Shown: positions 1 through 5,487 of the stretch, piece after piece
How positions within the stretch are numbered: position 1 is the first letter of the stretch
Layout of the letters: every line of letters starts with the position of its first letter
The notes under the pieces: model-generated
What the model was told of the DNA's origin: nothing
Seen by the model: only the letters and a program-made list of their open reading frames with translations
Databases searched by the model: none
Assembly: GCA_937858235.1 (NCBI GenBank)
Contig: CALLZZ010000037.1
Coordinates: 1-5,602, forward strand
From: an uncultured Clostridia bacterium
GTDB lineage: Bacteria > Bacillota > Clostridia > Oscillospirales > Oscillospiraceae
Length of the DNA stretch: 5,602 bases
Reading direction: 5' to 3'
Made by a program: the position numbers and the translations under genes

Positions 1-32
1 CAGCCAATCCATTGTGGATTAGCTGGTTTTTT
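1..32 (-). terminator. Probable intrinsic terminator after cysK (cut by window edge)
   Basis: Arms 1-11 and 15-25 form an 11-bp hairpin with a 3-base loop. In the minus-strand transcript every pair forms, counting one U-G wobble; on the plus strand that position is a C-A mismatch. The hairpin starts 13 bases past the cysK stop codon. The run of six T at 27-32 would serve a plus-strand transcript, while the T-run needed for cysK would lie to the left of position 1 and cannot be seen. The layout suggests a bidirectional terminator shared with a convergent gene outside the window. Confidence 0.6.
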
Positions 33-37
33 GCGTC

Positions 38-967
38 CTATTCTGCAAACATAGGGGTAGACAGATACCGGTCACCAGTGTCCGGCAGCAGTGCGACAAT
101 CACTTTGCCCCGGTTTTCCGGCCGCAGTGCCAATTCTCTGGCAGCCCATACCGCTGCCCCTGAGGTGATCCCGACCAGAATGCCCTCTGTAGTGGCAATG
201 GCGCGTCCGGTTTCGTAGGCAGCCCCATCGGTTACCGTGATGATCTCATCGTAAATGCTTGTGTTCAGAATTTCCGGTACAAATCCCGCGCCGATGCCCT
301 GAAGCCCATGGGGACCGGTGACCCCTTGGGTCAGATAGGGGGAGCCAGCCGGTTCTACTCCAATCACTTTCACGTTGGGATTCTGTGCCTTTAGGTACTC
401 GCCTGTGCCGGTAATGGTGCCGCCAGTTCCGATTCCCGCCACAAAAAGATCCACTTTGCCATCAGTGTCCGCCCAAATTTCCGGGCCAGTGGTTTTCCTA
501 TGGGCATCTGGATTGGCAGGGTTGGTAAACTGTCCGCCCAGAATGGCATTGGGGGTGGTTTTAACCAGTTCTTCCGCCTTTGCGATGGAACCGGTCATAC
601 CTGCGGCTCCGTCAGTGAGCACCAGCTCTGCACCGTAAGCCTTCATCAGTGCACGCCGCTCTGCGGACATGGTTTCCGGCATGGTGATGATCACCCGGTA
701 CCCCTTAGAGGCGGCGATGGCGGCTAGACCGATACCGGTATTGCCGGAGGTAGGCTCAATGATTACAGCGTTGGGATTTAACCTGCCGTCGGCCTCTGCC
801 TGTGCAATGATTTCCTGGGCCACCCGATCCTTGGCGGACCCGGCTGGGTTCAGGTATTCCAGCTTGCCCAGCACAGTGGCATTCAGGTGATTGACGGCTG
901 CATAGCGGCTCAGTTCCAATAAGGGGGTGTTGCCCACCAGATCGGTGATGGATTGATAAATCTTCAT
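38..967 (-). CDS. cysK: Cysteine synthase A (O-acetylserine sulfhydrylase)
   Basis: This PLP enzyme makes L-cysteine and acetate from O-acetyl-L-serine and sulfide in the cytoplasm, the last step of sulfur assimilation. The 309 residues match the family's usual length. The sequence shows the PLP lysine at Lys46 in NPAGSAKDR, the substrate loop TSGNTG at 73-78, the phosphate-binding GTGGT at 180-184, the GITSGAA segment with Ser269 near the pyridine nitrogen, and PDTGDRYLS near the C-terminus. The VGNTPLLEL start and the GIGAGFVP stretch (about 225-231) favour CysK over cystathionine beta-synthase. The ATG has an AAAGGAG site 8 bases upstream (976-982). It is the last gene of the apparent mutY - radical SAM - cysK operon, 22 bases after the preceding stop. 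I see no separate promoter or cysteine-responsive leader. No defects are visible. A CysM-type or O-phosphoserine-using relative is the main alternative. Confidence 0.95.
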   Translation of the reverse strand: MKIYQSITDLVGNTPLLELSRYAAVNHLNATVLGKLEYLNPAGSAKDRVAQEIIAQAEADGRLNPNAVIIEPTSGNTGIGLAAIAASKGYRVIITMPETMSAERRALMKAYGAELVLTDGAAGMTGSIAKAEELVKTTPNAILGGQFTNPANPDAHRKTTGPEIWADTDGKVDLFVAGIGTGGTITGTGEYLKAQNPNVKVIGVEPAGSPYLTQGVTGPHGLQGIGAGFVPEILNTSIYDEIITVTDGAAYETGRAIATTEGILVGITSGAAVWAARELALRPENRGKVIVALLPDTGDRYLSTPMFAE

Positions 968-989
968 GGTATCGACTCCTTTATCACAG

Positions 990-1871
990 TTATAATCCGG
1001 TCAGATCAAAATGCGGGATATATGCTTGACTGGCGGCGGTTTGCTCCTGGGAGAACCCGTCCAGTCCCAACAATGACATGTACTCTGCGGCTTTCCGTGC
1101 CTCTGCCTTGCGCAGTGGACGGTTCAGTTCCGGGTACTCACTGACATGGCCGTGGGGAATGTACTGGCTCATCAGGGAGAATAATACGTCTCCGGGCTGA
1201 AAAGTTTCCGCAACCCAGTCCATAACACTGCGGGCGGCGGGAAGCTGCCCGGGTAGGATCAGATGGCGGATGATGACACCCTTTTTCAGCAAACCGTTCT
1301 CGTCCAGTTGGATTGGCCCCACCTGGCGGAACATTTCCTGAATTGCAGCGATTGCACGGGATGGATAATCTGGGGCAGAAGAGTAGCGGGCGGCGATGTC
1401 GCTGTTCAGGTACTTTAGATCGGGCAGGTAGATGTCTACTTTTCCGTCCAAAGCCGCCAGGGTCTCTACCTTCTCATATCCGCCGGTATTCCAAACCACC
1501 GGAACCGACAACGGTTCCCGGAGTACCTCCAGCAGAGTGTGTGCATAGTGGGTGGGAGAGACAAAGTTGATATTGTGTGCACCCTGAGCGATGAGATCCA
1601 GGCAAAGAGCACGAATCCGCTGGGGGGTGATTGAGATACCAAAGTGGTCATGACTGATCACTTCGTTCTGACAGAACACGCACTGAAGGGGGCAGCCTGA
1701 GAAGAAAATCGTTCCGCTGCCACGGGTGCCGGAGATCGGTGGCTCCTCCCAAAGGTGGAGGGCAGCTCGGGCGGCCACCGGAACGGAAGGCATACCGCAG
1801 AAACCGGCGCCAGAGGTTTTTGTACGCTGTGCGTTGCAGTCGCGGGGACAGAGGTTGCAAATCATAATCAT
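990..1871 (-). CDS. PflX-type radical SAM iron-sulfur protein (COG1313-like)
   Basis: A 293-residue radical SAM protein resembling pyruvate formate-lyase activating enzymes, of the PflX/COG1313 type, whose substrate is unknown. The radical SAM cluster motif CX3CX2C is at Cys60, Cys64 and Cys67 (GCPLQCVFCQN), preceded by the typical GSGTIFFSG. An N-terminal cysteine set, Cys5, Cys8, Cys12 and Cys25 (CNLCPRDC, then GFCG), is characteristic of this subfamily and may bind a metal or a second cluster. Later family-like segments are VWNTGGYE (about 126-133) and VDIYLPDLKY (about 145-154). It begins 18 bases after the mutY stop and ends 22 bases before cysK, so it is likely cotranscribed with both. 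The ribosome binding site is weak (AGGCG close to the ATG); a second ATG two codons later is an alternative. Classification as radical SAM is secure; a true pyruvate formate-lyase activase role is not supported, since no glycyl radical enzyme lies nearby. Confidence 0.88.
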   Translation of the reverse strand: MIMICNLCPRDCNAQRTKTSGAGFCGMPSVPVAARAALHLWEEPPISGTRGSGTIFFSGCPLQCVFCQNEVISHDHFGISITPQRIRALCLDLIAQGAHNINFVSPTHYAHTLLEVLREPLSVPVVWNTGGYEKVETLAALDGKVDIYLPDLKYLNSDIAARYSSAPDYPSRAIAAIQEMFRQVGPIQLDENGLLKKGVIIRHLILPGQLPAARSVMDWVAETFQPGDVLFSLMSQYIPHGHVSEYPELNRPLRKAEARKAAEYMSLLGLDGFSQEQTAASQAYIPHFDLTGL

Positions 1872-1889
1872 CGCCTGATTCTTTGTAGA

Positions 1890-2945
1890 TTAAAAGTGTG
1901 AGATATGCTGGTCTACCGCGGGTAGGAAGGGGGAAAAAGCGTTGGGAATCGGGTACTTGTCTCGCAGTGCGGGGCCGTTTGCCCATACCCAACCCTCTGG
2001 TAGCTGCGCGGAGTCTGCCTGCCACACCTCACCGGTCATATGCCACTCCCGGTGGGTAAAGATGTGGTGACCTACGCCACAAGATTCTCGAGAGTTTACC
2101 GATACGGCCCAGGTTTCCGCAGTGGAACTGTCAGTCGGCTCGTTGGGGAATTCCCAAAGCCCTGCCAGCAGTCCAAGGGCGGGGCGGCGGCGCAGGGCAA
2201 CACTTCCACGGTAAAAGATAAGATAAACTGTGCGTTTTTCAGTGACTCGGGGCTTCTTCGCGCCCTTTACCGGAAGCTGATTGGTCTTATTCTCATTGTG
2301 TGCCACACAGAAGCTTGCGGCGGGACAGCGGTCACAGGTGGGCGCACCGTTGGGGAGACAGGCCAAGGCTCCCAACTCCATCAATGCCTGATTGAAGTCA
2401 CCAGGGTTTCTCAGTGGGATGATGTCTGCTAATCTCTTTCGTACCATCTTTTTTGTGTCCGCCCGGGCGATATCTGATGCATCACCCGTCACTCGGGATA
2501 CCACCCTCAGTACGTTTCCGTCTACGGCAGGCTCCGGTAATCCAAAGGCGATGGAGGCAATGGCTCCGGCGGTATATTCACCCACACCTGCCAGCGTTAG
2601 AATTTGATCGTAGCTGTCGGGGAACTGACCACCGTATTGATCCGCAATCTGGCGGGCAGCTTTTTGTAGGTTTCGCGCTCGGTTGTAGTATCCAAGGCCC
2701 TGCCACAGCTTCAGCAGTCGATCCTCATCCACTTGTGCCAAATCGGTTACGGTGGGCAGGGTGGACATGAAGCGGCGGTAGTAATCCAACACTGCTGCGA
2801 CTCGAGTCTGCTGGAGCATGATCTCTGACACCCAGACATGGTAGGGGGTGGGATCGCTGCGCCAGGGCAAGATGCGCTGGTTGTCGCGGAACCATTCCAG
2901 GAGTGGAATCGTTAGCTGATTCAGGAGTTCTGGGTTTGCAGTCAT
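1890..2945 (-). CDS. mutY: Adenine DNA glycosylase MutY
   Basis: MutY removes adenine mispaired with 8-oxoguanine or guanine, preventing G:C to T:A mutations after oxidative damage. The 351 residues match the family. From the N-terminus: ILPWR; catalytic Glu41 in SEIMLQQT; helix-hairpin-helix LAGVGEYTAGAI (119-130); catalytic Asp142 in VDGNVLRV; and four cluster cysteines at 196, 204, 207 and 213. The first cysteine gap is seven residues, against six in E. coli MutY. The C-terminal NUDIX-like 8-oxoG-reading domain (about 235-351) shows LLAGLWEFP and IFTHREW, with Phe296-Thr297-His298 at the recognition loop. A GTG at 2966 would add seven residues, but it lies only about two bases past the predicted transcription start. 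The ATG at 2945 has a run AAAAGGGGG (2954-2962) with 8-base spacing, so I chose it. First gene of the operon, with its own promoter. Confidence 0.95.
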   Translation of the reverse strand: MTANPELLNQLTIPLLEWFRDNQRILPWRSDPTPYHVWVSEIMLQQTRVAAVLDYYRRFMSTLPTVTDLAQVDEDRLLKLWQGLGYYNRARNLQKAARQIADQYGGQFPDSYDQILTLAGVGEYTAGAIASIAFGLPEPAVDGNVLRVVSRVTGDASDIARADTKKMVRKRLADIIPLRNPGDFNQALMELGALACLPNGAPTCDRCPAASFCVAHNENKTNQLPVKGAKKPRVTEKRTVYLIFYRGSVALRRRPALGLLAGLWEFPNEPTDSSTAETWAVSVNSRESCGVGHHIFTHREWHMTGEVWQADSAQLPEGWVWANGPALRDKYPIPNAFSPFLPAVDQHISHF

Positions 2946-2974
2946 AAGCGGTTCCCCCTTTTGCACTGCCTTCT

Positions 2975-3003
2975 ATTATATCTGCACTGGAACCGGATTG
3001 CAA
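2975..3003 (-). promoter_or_regulatory. Promoter of the mutY operon
   Basis: On the minus strand a -35 box TTGCAA (2998-3003) is followed by a 17-base spacer and a perfect -10 box TATAAT (2975-2980). Transcription would start near 2968, giving a leader of about 23 bases to the mutY ATG. It is back to back with the tRNA promoter; the two -35 boxes are 5 bases apart. Confidence 0.8.
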
Positions 3004-3008
3004 TCTGT

Positions 3009-3037
3009 TTGACAGTTGTGGCCAGCTGTGGTAACAT
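3009..3037 (+). promoter_or_regulatory. Promoter of tRNA-Leu
   Basis: A consensus -35 box TTGACA (3009-3014) is followed by 17 bases and a weaker -10 box TAACAT (3032-3037). Transcription would start near 3044, about six bases before the mature tRNA 5' end, as expected for a tRNA gene with a short leader. Confidence 0.75.
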
Positions 3038-3049
3038 AGGTTAAAGTTT

Positions 3050-3134
3050 GCGGGTATGATGGAATTGGCAGACATGTGAGATTTAGGTTCTCATGTCGTG
3101 AGACGTGCAGGTTCGAGTCCTGTTACCCGCACCA
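3050..3134 (+). tRNA. tRNA-Leu (anticodon UAG), CCA encoded
   Basis: An 85-base class II tRNA. The acceptor stem is GCGGGTA (3050-3056) with TACCCGC (3124-3130), then discriminator A and an encoded CCA (3132-3134). The anticodon stem is TGAGA/TCTCA (3077-3081, 3089-3093) around the loop TTTAGGT, placing anticodon TAG at 3084-3086, which reads CUA and other CUN leucine codons. The D-arm region has GGAATTGGCAGAC, typical of tRNA-Leu. The long variable arm (3094-3106) forms GTC/GAC around a GTGA loop. The T arm is GCAGG/CCTGT (3107-3111, 3119-3123) around TTCGAGT, with one G-T wobble. The gene is intact although a mobile element lies directly downstream. Confidence 0.97.
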
Positions 3135-3135
3135 T

Positions 3136-3169
3136 GCGGAGTATCCTATCAAGGACACTCTGCTTTTTT
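3136..3169 (+). terminator. Intrinsic terminator of tRNA-Leu
   Basis: Two bases after the CCA, arms 3136-3146 and 3153-3163 form an 11-bp stem with one G-U wobble and one A-C mismatch around a 6-base loop (TATCAA). Six T follow directly (3164-3169). There is no T-run on the minus side, so it should not stop transcripts coming from the recombinase gene. Confidence 0.88.
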
Positions 3170-3188
3170 ACGCTCAAAATATATATCA
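3164..3188. other. Candidate host/element junction (attachment site region)
   Basis: Between the T-run of the tRNA terminator and the stop codon of the serine recombinase there are only 16 bases, AT-rich with an ATATATAT stretch. Recombinase genes of Tn4451/Tn5397-type elements commonly sit next to an element end, so one att site is expected here or within the terminator. The exact crossover cannot be placed without the other end or an empty-site sequence, and no direct repeat can be checked because the far end is outside the window. Confidence 0.3.
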
Positions 3189-4907
3189 TGCGATTTGTGC
3201 CGGGGTGTAGCTCACTGCTACGCCCTTTCTTGTTTCCATGAGAACGTCCACCTCGGGAATATCCTTCCGATCAGGCACTTCGAATGCCCCAATGCAGTTG
3301 TAGTGAATGACCACCTGCTGGGTGGTGGTCCCGTCCTCCTGCTTTTCGGCGTGGTACACGTCGATGTGATCGATGAGCTCCGTCACCATACGCTGGGTGA
3401 GCGTCTGCGCCCCCGTGTAGCGCCGGACGGTATCAAGGAACAGGTCTGTTGTAAGCTGCTGGCCGCCAGATTTTTTGAGCTCCAGCTTTAAGGCTTTGAT
3501 TTTGGCGGCGTTTTCGCCCTGTTCCTGTTCATACCGCTTGGACATTTTAGAGAAACGTGCATCGTCTATTTTCCCGGACACGTTGTCCTCATAGAGCCGT
3601 TCAAAGAGCAAATCCAATTCCTTGTCCCGCGCCAGCAGGCCATCAAGCTCCCGCTGCTTTCGATCCCGGTCATTTTGAGCTACCTTTGCGGAATGGCCCA
3701 TAATGGCCTTTACAAAGTCCTCCTCGTAGTCATCGGCAAATTGCGTCAAGCGGCGAAGCTCCTGCATGACCACCTGCTCCAAGAAGTCCAGCCGGATGTA
3801 ATGCGTGGCAGAGCATTTGCGAAGTCCGGAACTGTGATTGGCGCAACTGAAAAACTTGATGTCGTGATTGCCCTGATTAAAATGGGAATTGAGGTTCGCG
3901 CCGCATTCGGGGCATTTCAGCAGGCCGGAGAAGATACTGCGCTCTTGTGTGACCGTTGTTCTTTTGCGGCGGATACCGCTTTTCAGGCTTTGTACCTTTT
4001 CCCATGTTTCCCGGTCTATCACGGCTTCATGGACATTCAGGAAGATTGCTCGGTTTTCGTCGGGGTTCTCGATGCGGGCTTTCATTTTGTACGACTTGGA
4101 GTAGGTCTTAAAGTTAATCACATCGCCGCAATACTCTTGCAATTCGAGAATTTTCCGAATGGTGGTATGTCCCCATTTCGTGGGCTCCAGCGTACTTTTA
4201 GAGCCGCCGCGCCCGACACCCTTGCTCTGCCAGTAATGGGTGGGGGTGAAAACGCTGTCCCGCCCCAACGCGGCTGCGGTTTCCGCAAGGCCATACCCAT
4301 CAAGGGCCATTTGATAAATCCGGCGCACCACGGCGGCGGCCTCCTTGTCCACGATCCAACGCTTGAGATCGTCCGGGTCTTTCATGTAGCCGTAGGGCGG
4401 CGACGAAAGCGGGATACCGGAATTACCTTTGAGTTTGTTAACGATCCGTCGCTTCTTTGAAATATCCTTGGCGTACCACTCGTTCATAATATTGCGGAAC
4501 GGGGTAAACTCGTTGTCGCCTTCCGCACTGTCCACGCCGTCCGAGACGGCGATCAGCCGCACGTCATGCTGTGGGAAAAACTCTTCGGTGTAATAGCCGA
4601 CTTTCGCATAAGCGCGGCCCAGCCGGGACAGGTCTTTAACGATCACAGCGGAGATATAGCCCGCCTCAATCGCTTTGATCATCTGCTGAAAGCCGGGGCG
4701 GTCAAGGGTGGTGCCGCTGATCCCATCGTCAACGAAAAACAAGGTTTCGGTATAGCCTTTCTCTTTGGCTACCTTTTGGAGTATCTTTTTCTGATTGGTG
4801 ATGCTGTTGGACTCGCAGTCCATATTATCGTCACGGCTCAAACGGCAGTACAGGGCGGCGGTATCGCTCATGTGCCCTATGTGGTTTTTGTTGCTTGACT
4901 GTTTCAA
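3186..4907 (-). CDS. Large serine recombinase (TndX/TnpX-like, DUF4368 type)
   Basis: A site-specific recombinase that would excise and integrate the element through a 5' phosphoserine intermediate. In the 573-residue form the resolvase domain (about 18-155) has catalytic Ser24 in ALYCRLS, then DDGISGTTLDRPGF and KDLSRLGR with active-site arginines 95 and 98. The recombinase DNA-binding domain follows (about 160-300, with PPYGYMKD). A zinc ribbon uses Cys332, Cys335, Cys355 and Cys365. A charged coiled coil lies at about 405-480, and the tail (about 490-560, with ELIDHIDVYHAE) matches the DUF4368-type end of transposon recombinases. Start: TTG at 4907, with AAGGAGG (4913-4919) 5 bases upstream. 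A TTG at 4934 (nine residues longer) and an ATG at 4871 (twelve residues shorter) have no comparable site. Own promoter; start region enclosed by an 11-bp inverted repeat. The frame is intact, so probably active. Confidence 0.93.
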   Translation of the reverse strand: MKQSSNKNHIGHMSDTAALYCRLSRDDNMDCESNSITNQKKILQKVAKEKGYTETLFFVDDGISGTTLDRPGFQQMIKAIEAGYISAVIVKDLSRLGRAYAKVGYYTEEFFPQHDVRLIAVSDGVDSAEGDNEFTPFRNIMNEWYAKDISKKRRIVNKLKGNSGIPLSSPPYGYMKDPDDLKRWIVDKEAAAVVRRIYQMALDGYGLAETAAALGRDSVFTPTHYWQSKGVGRGGSKSTLEPTKWGHTTIRKILELQEYCGDVINFKTYSKSYKMKARIENPDENRAIFLNVHEAVIDRETWEKVQSLKSGIRRKRTTVTQERSIFSGLLKCPECGANLNSHFNQGNHDIKFFSCANHSSGLRKCSATHYIRLDFLEQVVMQELRRLTQFADDYEEDFVKAIMGHSAKVAQNDRDRKQRELDGLLARDKELDLLFERLYEDNVSGKIDDARFSKMSKRYEQEQGENAAKIKALKLELKKSGGQQLTTDLFLDTVRRYTGAQTLTQRMVTELIDHIDVYHAEKQEDGTTTQQVVIHYNCIGAFEVPDRKDIPEVDVLMETRKGVAVSYTPAQIA

Positions 4908-4934
4908 AATAACCTCCTTCCGGCAGTCAAGCAA
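4891..4934. repeat. Perfect 11-bp inverted repeat around the recombinase start
   Basis: TTGCTTGACTG at 4891-4901 is the exact reverse complement of 4924-4934, with a 22-base loop. In the recombinase mRNA the loop holds the AAGGAGG site and the TTG start codon, and the downstream arm is in the coding region. It could be an RNA hairpin controlling translation, a DNA operator for a dimeric protein (perhaps the recombinase itself), or both. Its existence is direct observation; its role is inference. Confidence 0.8.
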
Positions 4935-4951
4935 GTAGTATTTCCACTTAT

Positions 4952-4980
4952 ATTATACCTCTGCCGACCGCCCGTGTTAA
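4952..4980 (-). promoter_or_regulatory. Promoter of the serine recombinase gene
   Basis: On the minus strand TTAACA (4975-4980) is followed by a 17-base spacer and a perfect TATAAT (4952-4957). Transcription would start near 4945, about ten bases before the upstream arm of the inverted repeat, so the mRNA would begin almost at the hairpin. The -35 box is 15 bases after the tnpW stop codon. Confidence 0.8.
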
Positions 4981-4995
4981 GGATGCCGATGACAC

Positions 4996-5142
4996 TCAAG
5001 CCCGCTCTATATCTGCGCTCATGAGCTTTAGGAGGATTTCTCTGATCGTCTCTCCCGGCTTTTTGTCCTTATAAACCGGCGTGACAATAAAGGTGATTTT
5101 GCCTACCCGATAGGTATATTGCTCTTTTCCGTTGTCCGGCAT
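4996..5142 (-). CDS. tnpW: TnpW-like small transposon protein
   Basis: A 48-residue protein read directly from the sequence. It resembles the transposon-encoded TnpW family, first named in Tn4451 and common beside serine recombinases in Clostridia; its biochemical role is not established. The core is TYRVGKITFIVTPVY (residues 10-24), which looks like two beta strands, then a lysine-rich turn and a C-terminal helix with EILLKLM (35-41). The ATG at 5142 has AAGGAGG ending 4 bases upstream, set in a small hairpin loop (5142-5161). The TGA lies just upstream of the recombinase promoter. It is on the same strand as the recombinase but that gene has its own promoter. I found no clear promoter for tnpW itself; a terminator-like hairpin lies upstream, so it may depend on read-through. 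The family call comes from remembered resemblance, not a search. Confidence 0.8.
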   Translation of the reverse strand: MPDNGKEQYTYRVGKITFIVTPVYKDKKPGETIREILLKLMSADIERA

Positions 5143-5161
5143 ATTGCCTCCTTCCGCAATA
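5142..5161 (-). promoter_or_regulatory. tnpW ribosome binding site presented in a hairpin loop
   Basis: In the minus-strand RNA, TATTGC (5156-5161) pairs with GCAATA (5142-5147). The 8-base loop GGAAGGAG holds most of the ribosome binding site, and the last base of the 3' arm is the A of the start codon. A second TATTGC at 5171-5176 could pair with the same GCAATA instead. Confidence 0.5.
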
Positions 5162-5203
5162 GGTTTCTTTGCAATACGCTTTTACCGTTTCCCTGTATCT
5201 CCA

Positions 5204-5259
5204 TGAGGAAACGCAAAAGGGCGGCACCCTCGCGGGTGTCGCCCTTTTGCCTATCCTCA
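5204..5259. terminator. Strong terminator hairpin between the small ORF and tnpW
   Basis: Arms 5213-5229 and 5234-5250 form a 17-bp stem with one non-Watson-Crick position around a 4-base loop. The outer parts AAAAGGGC/GCCCTTTT supply a short T-run on either strand, so it can act in both directions. It extends outward past a 3-by-3 internal loop by TGAGGA/TCCTCA (5204-5209, 5254-5259). On the minus strand it would separate the small ORF from tnpW. The T-run is only four bases, so termination may be partial. Confidence 0.75.
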
Positions 5260-5277
5260 CTTGAGGACAAAATTGTC
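5254..5277. repeat. Tandem small inverted repeats beside the terminator
   Basis: TCCTCA (5254-5259) and TGAGGA (5262-5267) form a perfect 6-bp inverted repeat with a 2-base spacer. GACAA (5266-5270) and TTGTC (5273-5277) form a 5-bp one that overlaps it. The TCCTCA copy can pair alternatively with TGAGGA at 5204-5209, which would lengthen the terminator stem. Confidence 0.5.
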
Positions 5278-5283
5278 TCGAAG

Positions 5284-5472
5284 CTAATAGGGACTGTTCT
5301 GATAATGCTGCTCGGCCTCTTCCAAGCCGCTCATATCGAAAACATAGTGGAGCCCTCCCACTACGCGCCGGATGTCCTCGGGGGAAAAGCCGCAGTTTTC
5401 CATCGCAAAAATGACATACCCCCGGCAAGCGCCGTTGCTCCACGCAAAAGATGCGGCGGCCCGGAGGGACAA
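5284..5472 (-). CDS. Small protein of unknown function in the mobile element
   Basis: A 62-residue reading frame that I do not recognise as a named family. It looks coding: NGACRGYVIFAMENCGF is followed by SPEDIRRVVGGLHYVFDM and LEEAEQHYQNSPY, which fit amphipathic helices with an acidic C-terminal half. I see no signal peptide or clear membrane segment. The 5' end is uncertain. The first possible start is a TTG at 5472, only five codons after an in-frame TGA (5488-5490), with an AGGA 12 bases upstream, which is too far to be convincing. One base fewer in the TTT at 5481-5483 (or in the 5471-5473 AAA copy) would join it to the frame with ATG at 5491. So it may be complete, start further downstream, or be shifted by one base. 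It precedes the terminator and tnpW on the same strand. Confidence 0.55.
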   Translation of the reverse strand: MSLRAAASFAWSNGACRGYVIFAMENCGFSPEDIRRVVGGLHYVFDMSGLEEAEQHYQNSPY

Positions 5473-5487
5473 ACGGCCAGTTTGTCC
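5467..5487. repeat. 8-bp inverted repeat over the small ORF's 5' end
   Basis: GGACAAAC (5467-5474) and GTTTGTCC (5480-5487) are exact reverse complements separated by 5 bases. In the minus-strand RNA one arm contains most of the AGGA and the other the candidate TTG start, so a hairpin would hide both. Confidence 0.6.

Noticed and set aside
2040..2432. 130-codon plus-strand frame opposite mutY
   Set aside because: It is antisense to the conserved MutY C-terminal and cluster regions, with no binding site or recognisable product.
2946..2966. Longer MutY from a GTG at 2966
   Set aside because: The GTG lies about two bases from the predicted transcription start, whereas the ATG at 2945 has a G-rich binding site at good spacing.
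3050..3134. tRNA 3' end as a tyrosine-integrase attachment site
   Set aside because: The adjacent recombinase is a serine recombinase, the tRNA is intact, and no second copy of its 3' end is present in the window.
3136..3163. tRNA terminator hairpin as a bidirectional terminator for the recombinase
   Set aside because: In the minus direction the hairpin is followed by ATGGTGCGGG, with no T-run.
3675..4460. 261-codon plus-strand open frame inside the recombinase gene
   Set aside because: It is fully antisense to a clear serine recombinase with all catalytic motifs, and its translation shows no family motifs; high GC leaves the opposite strand open.
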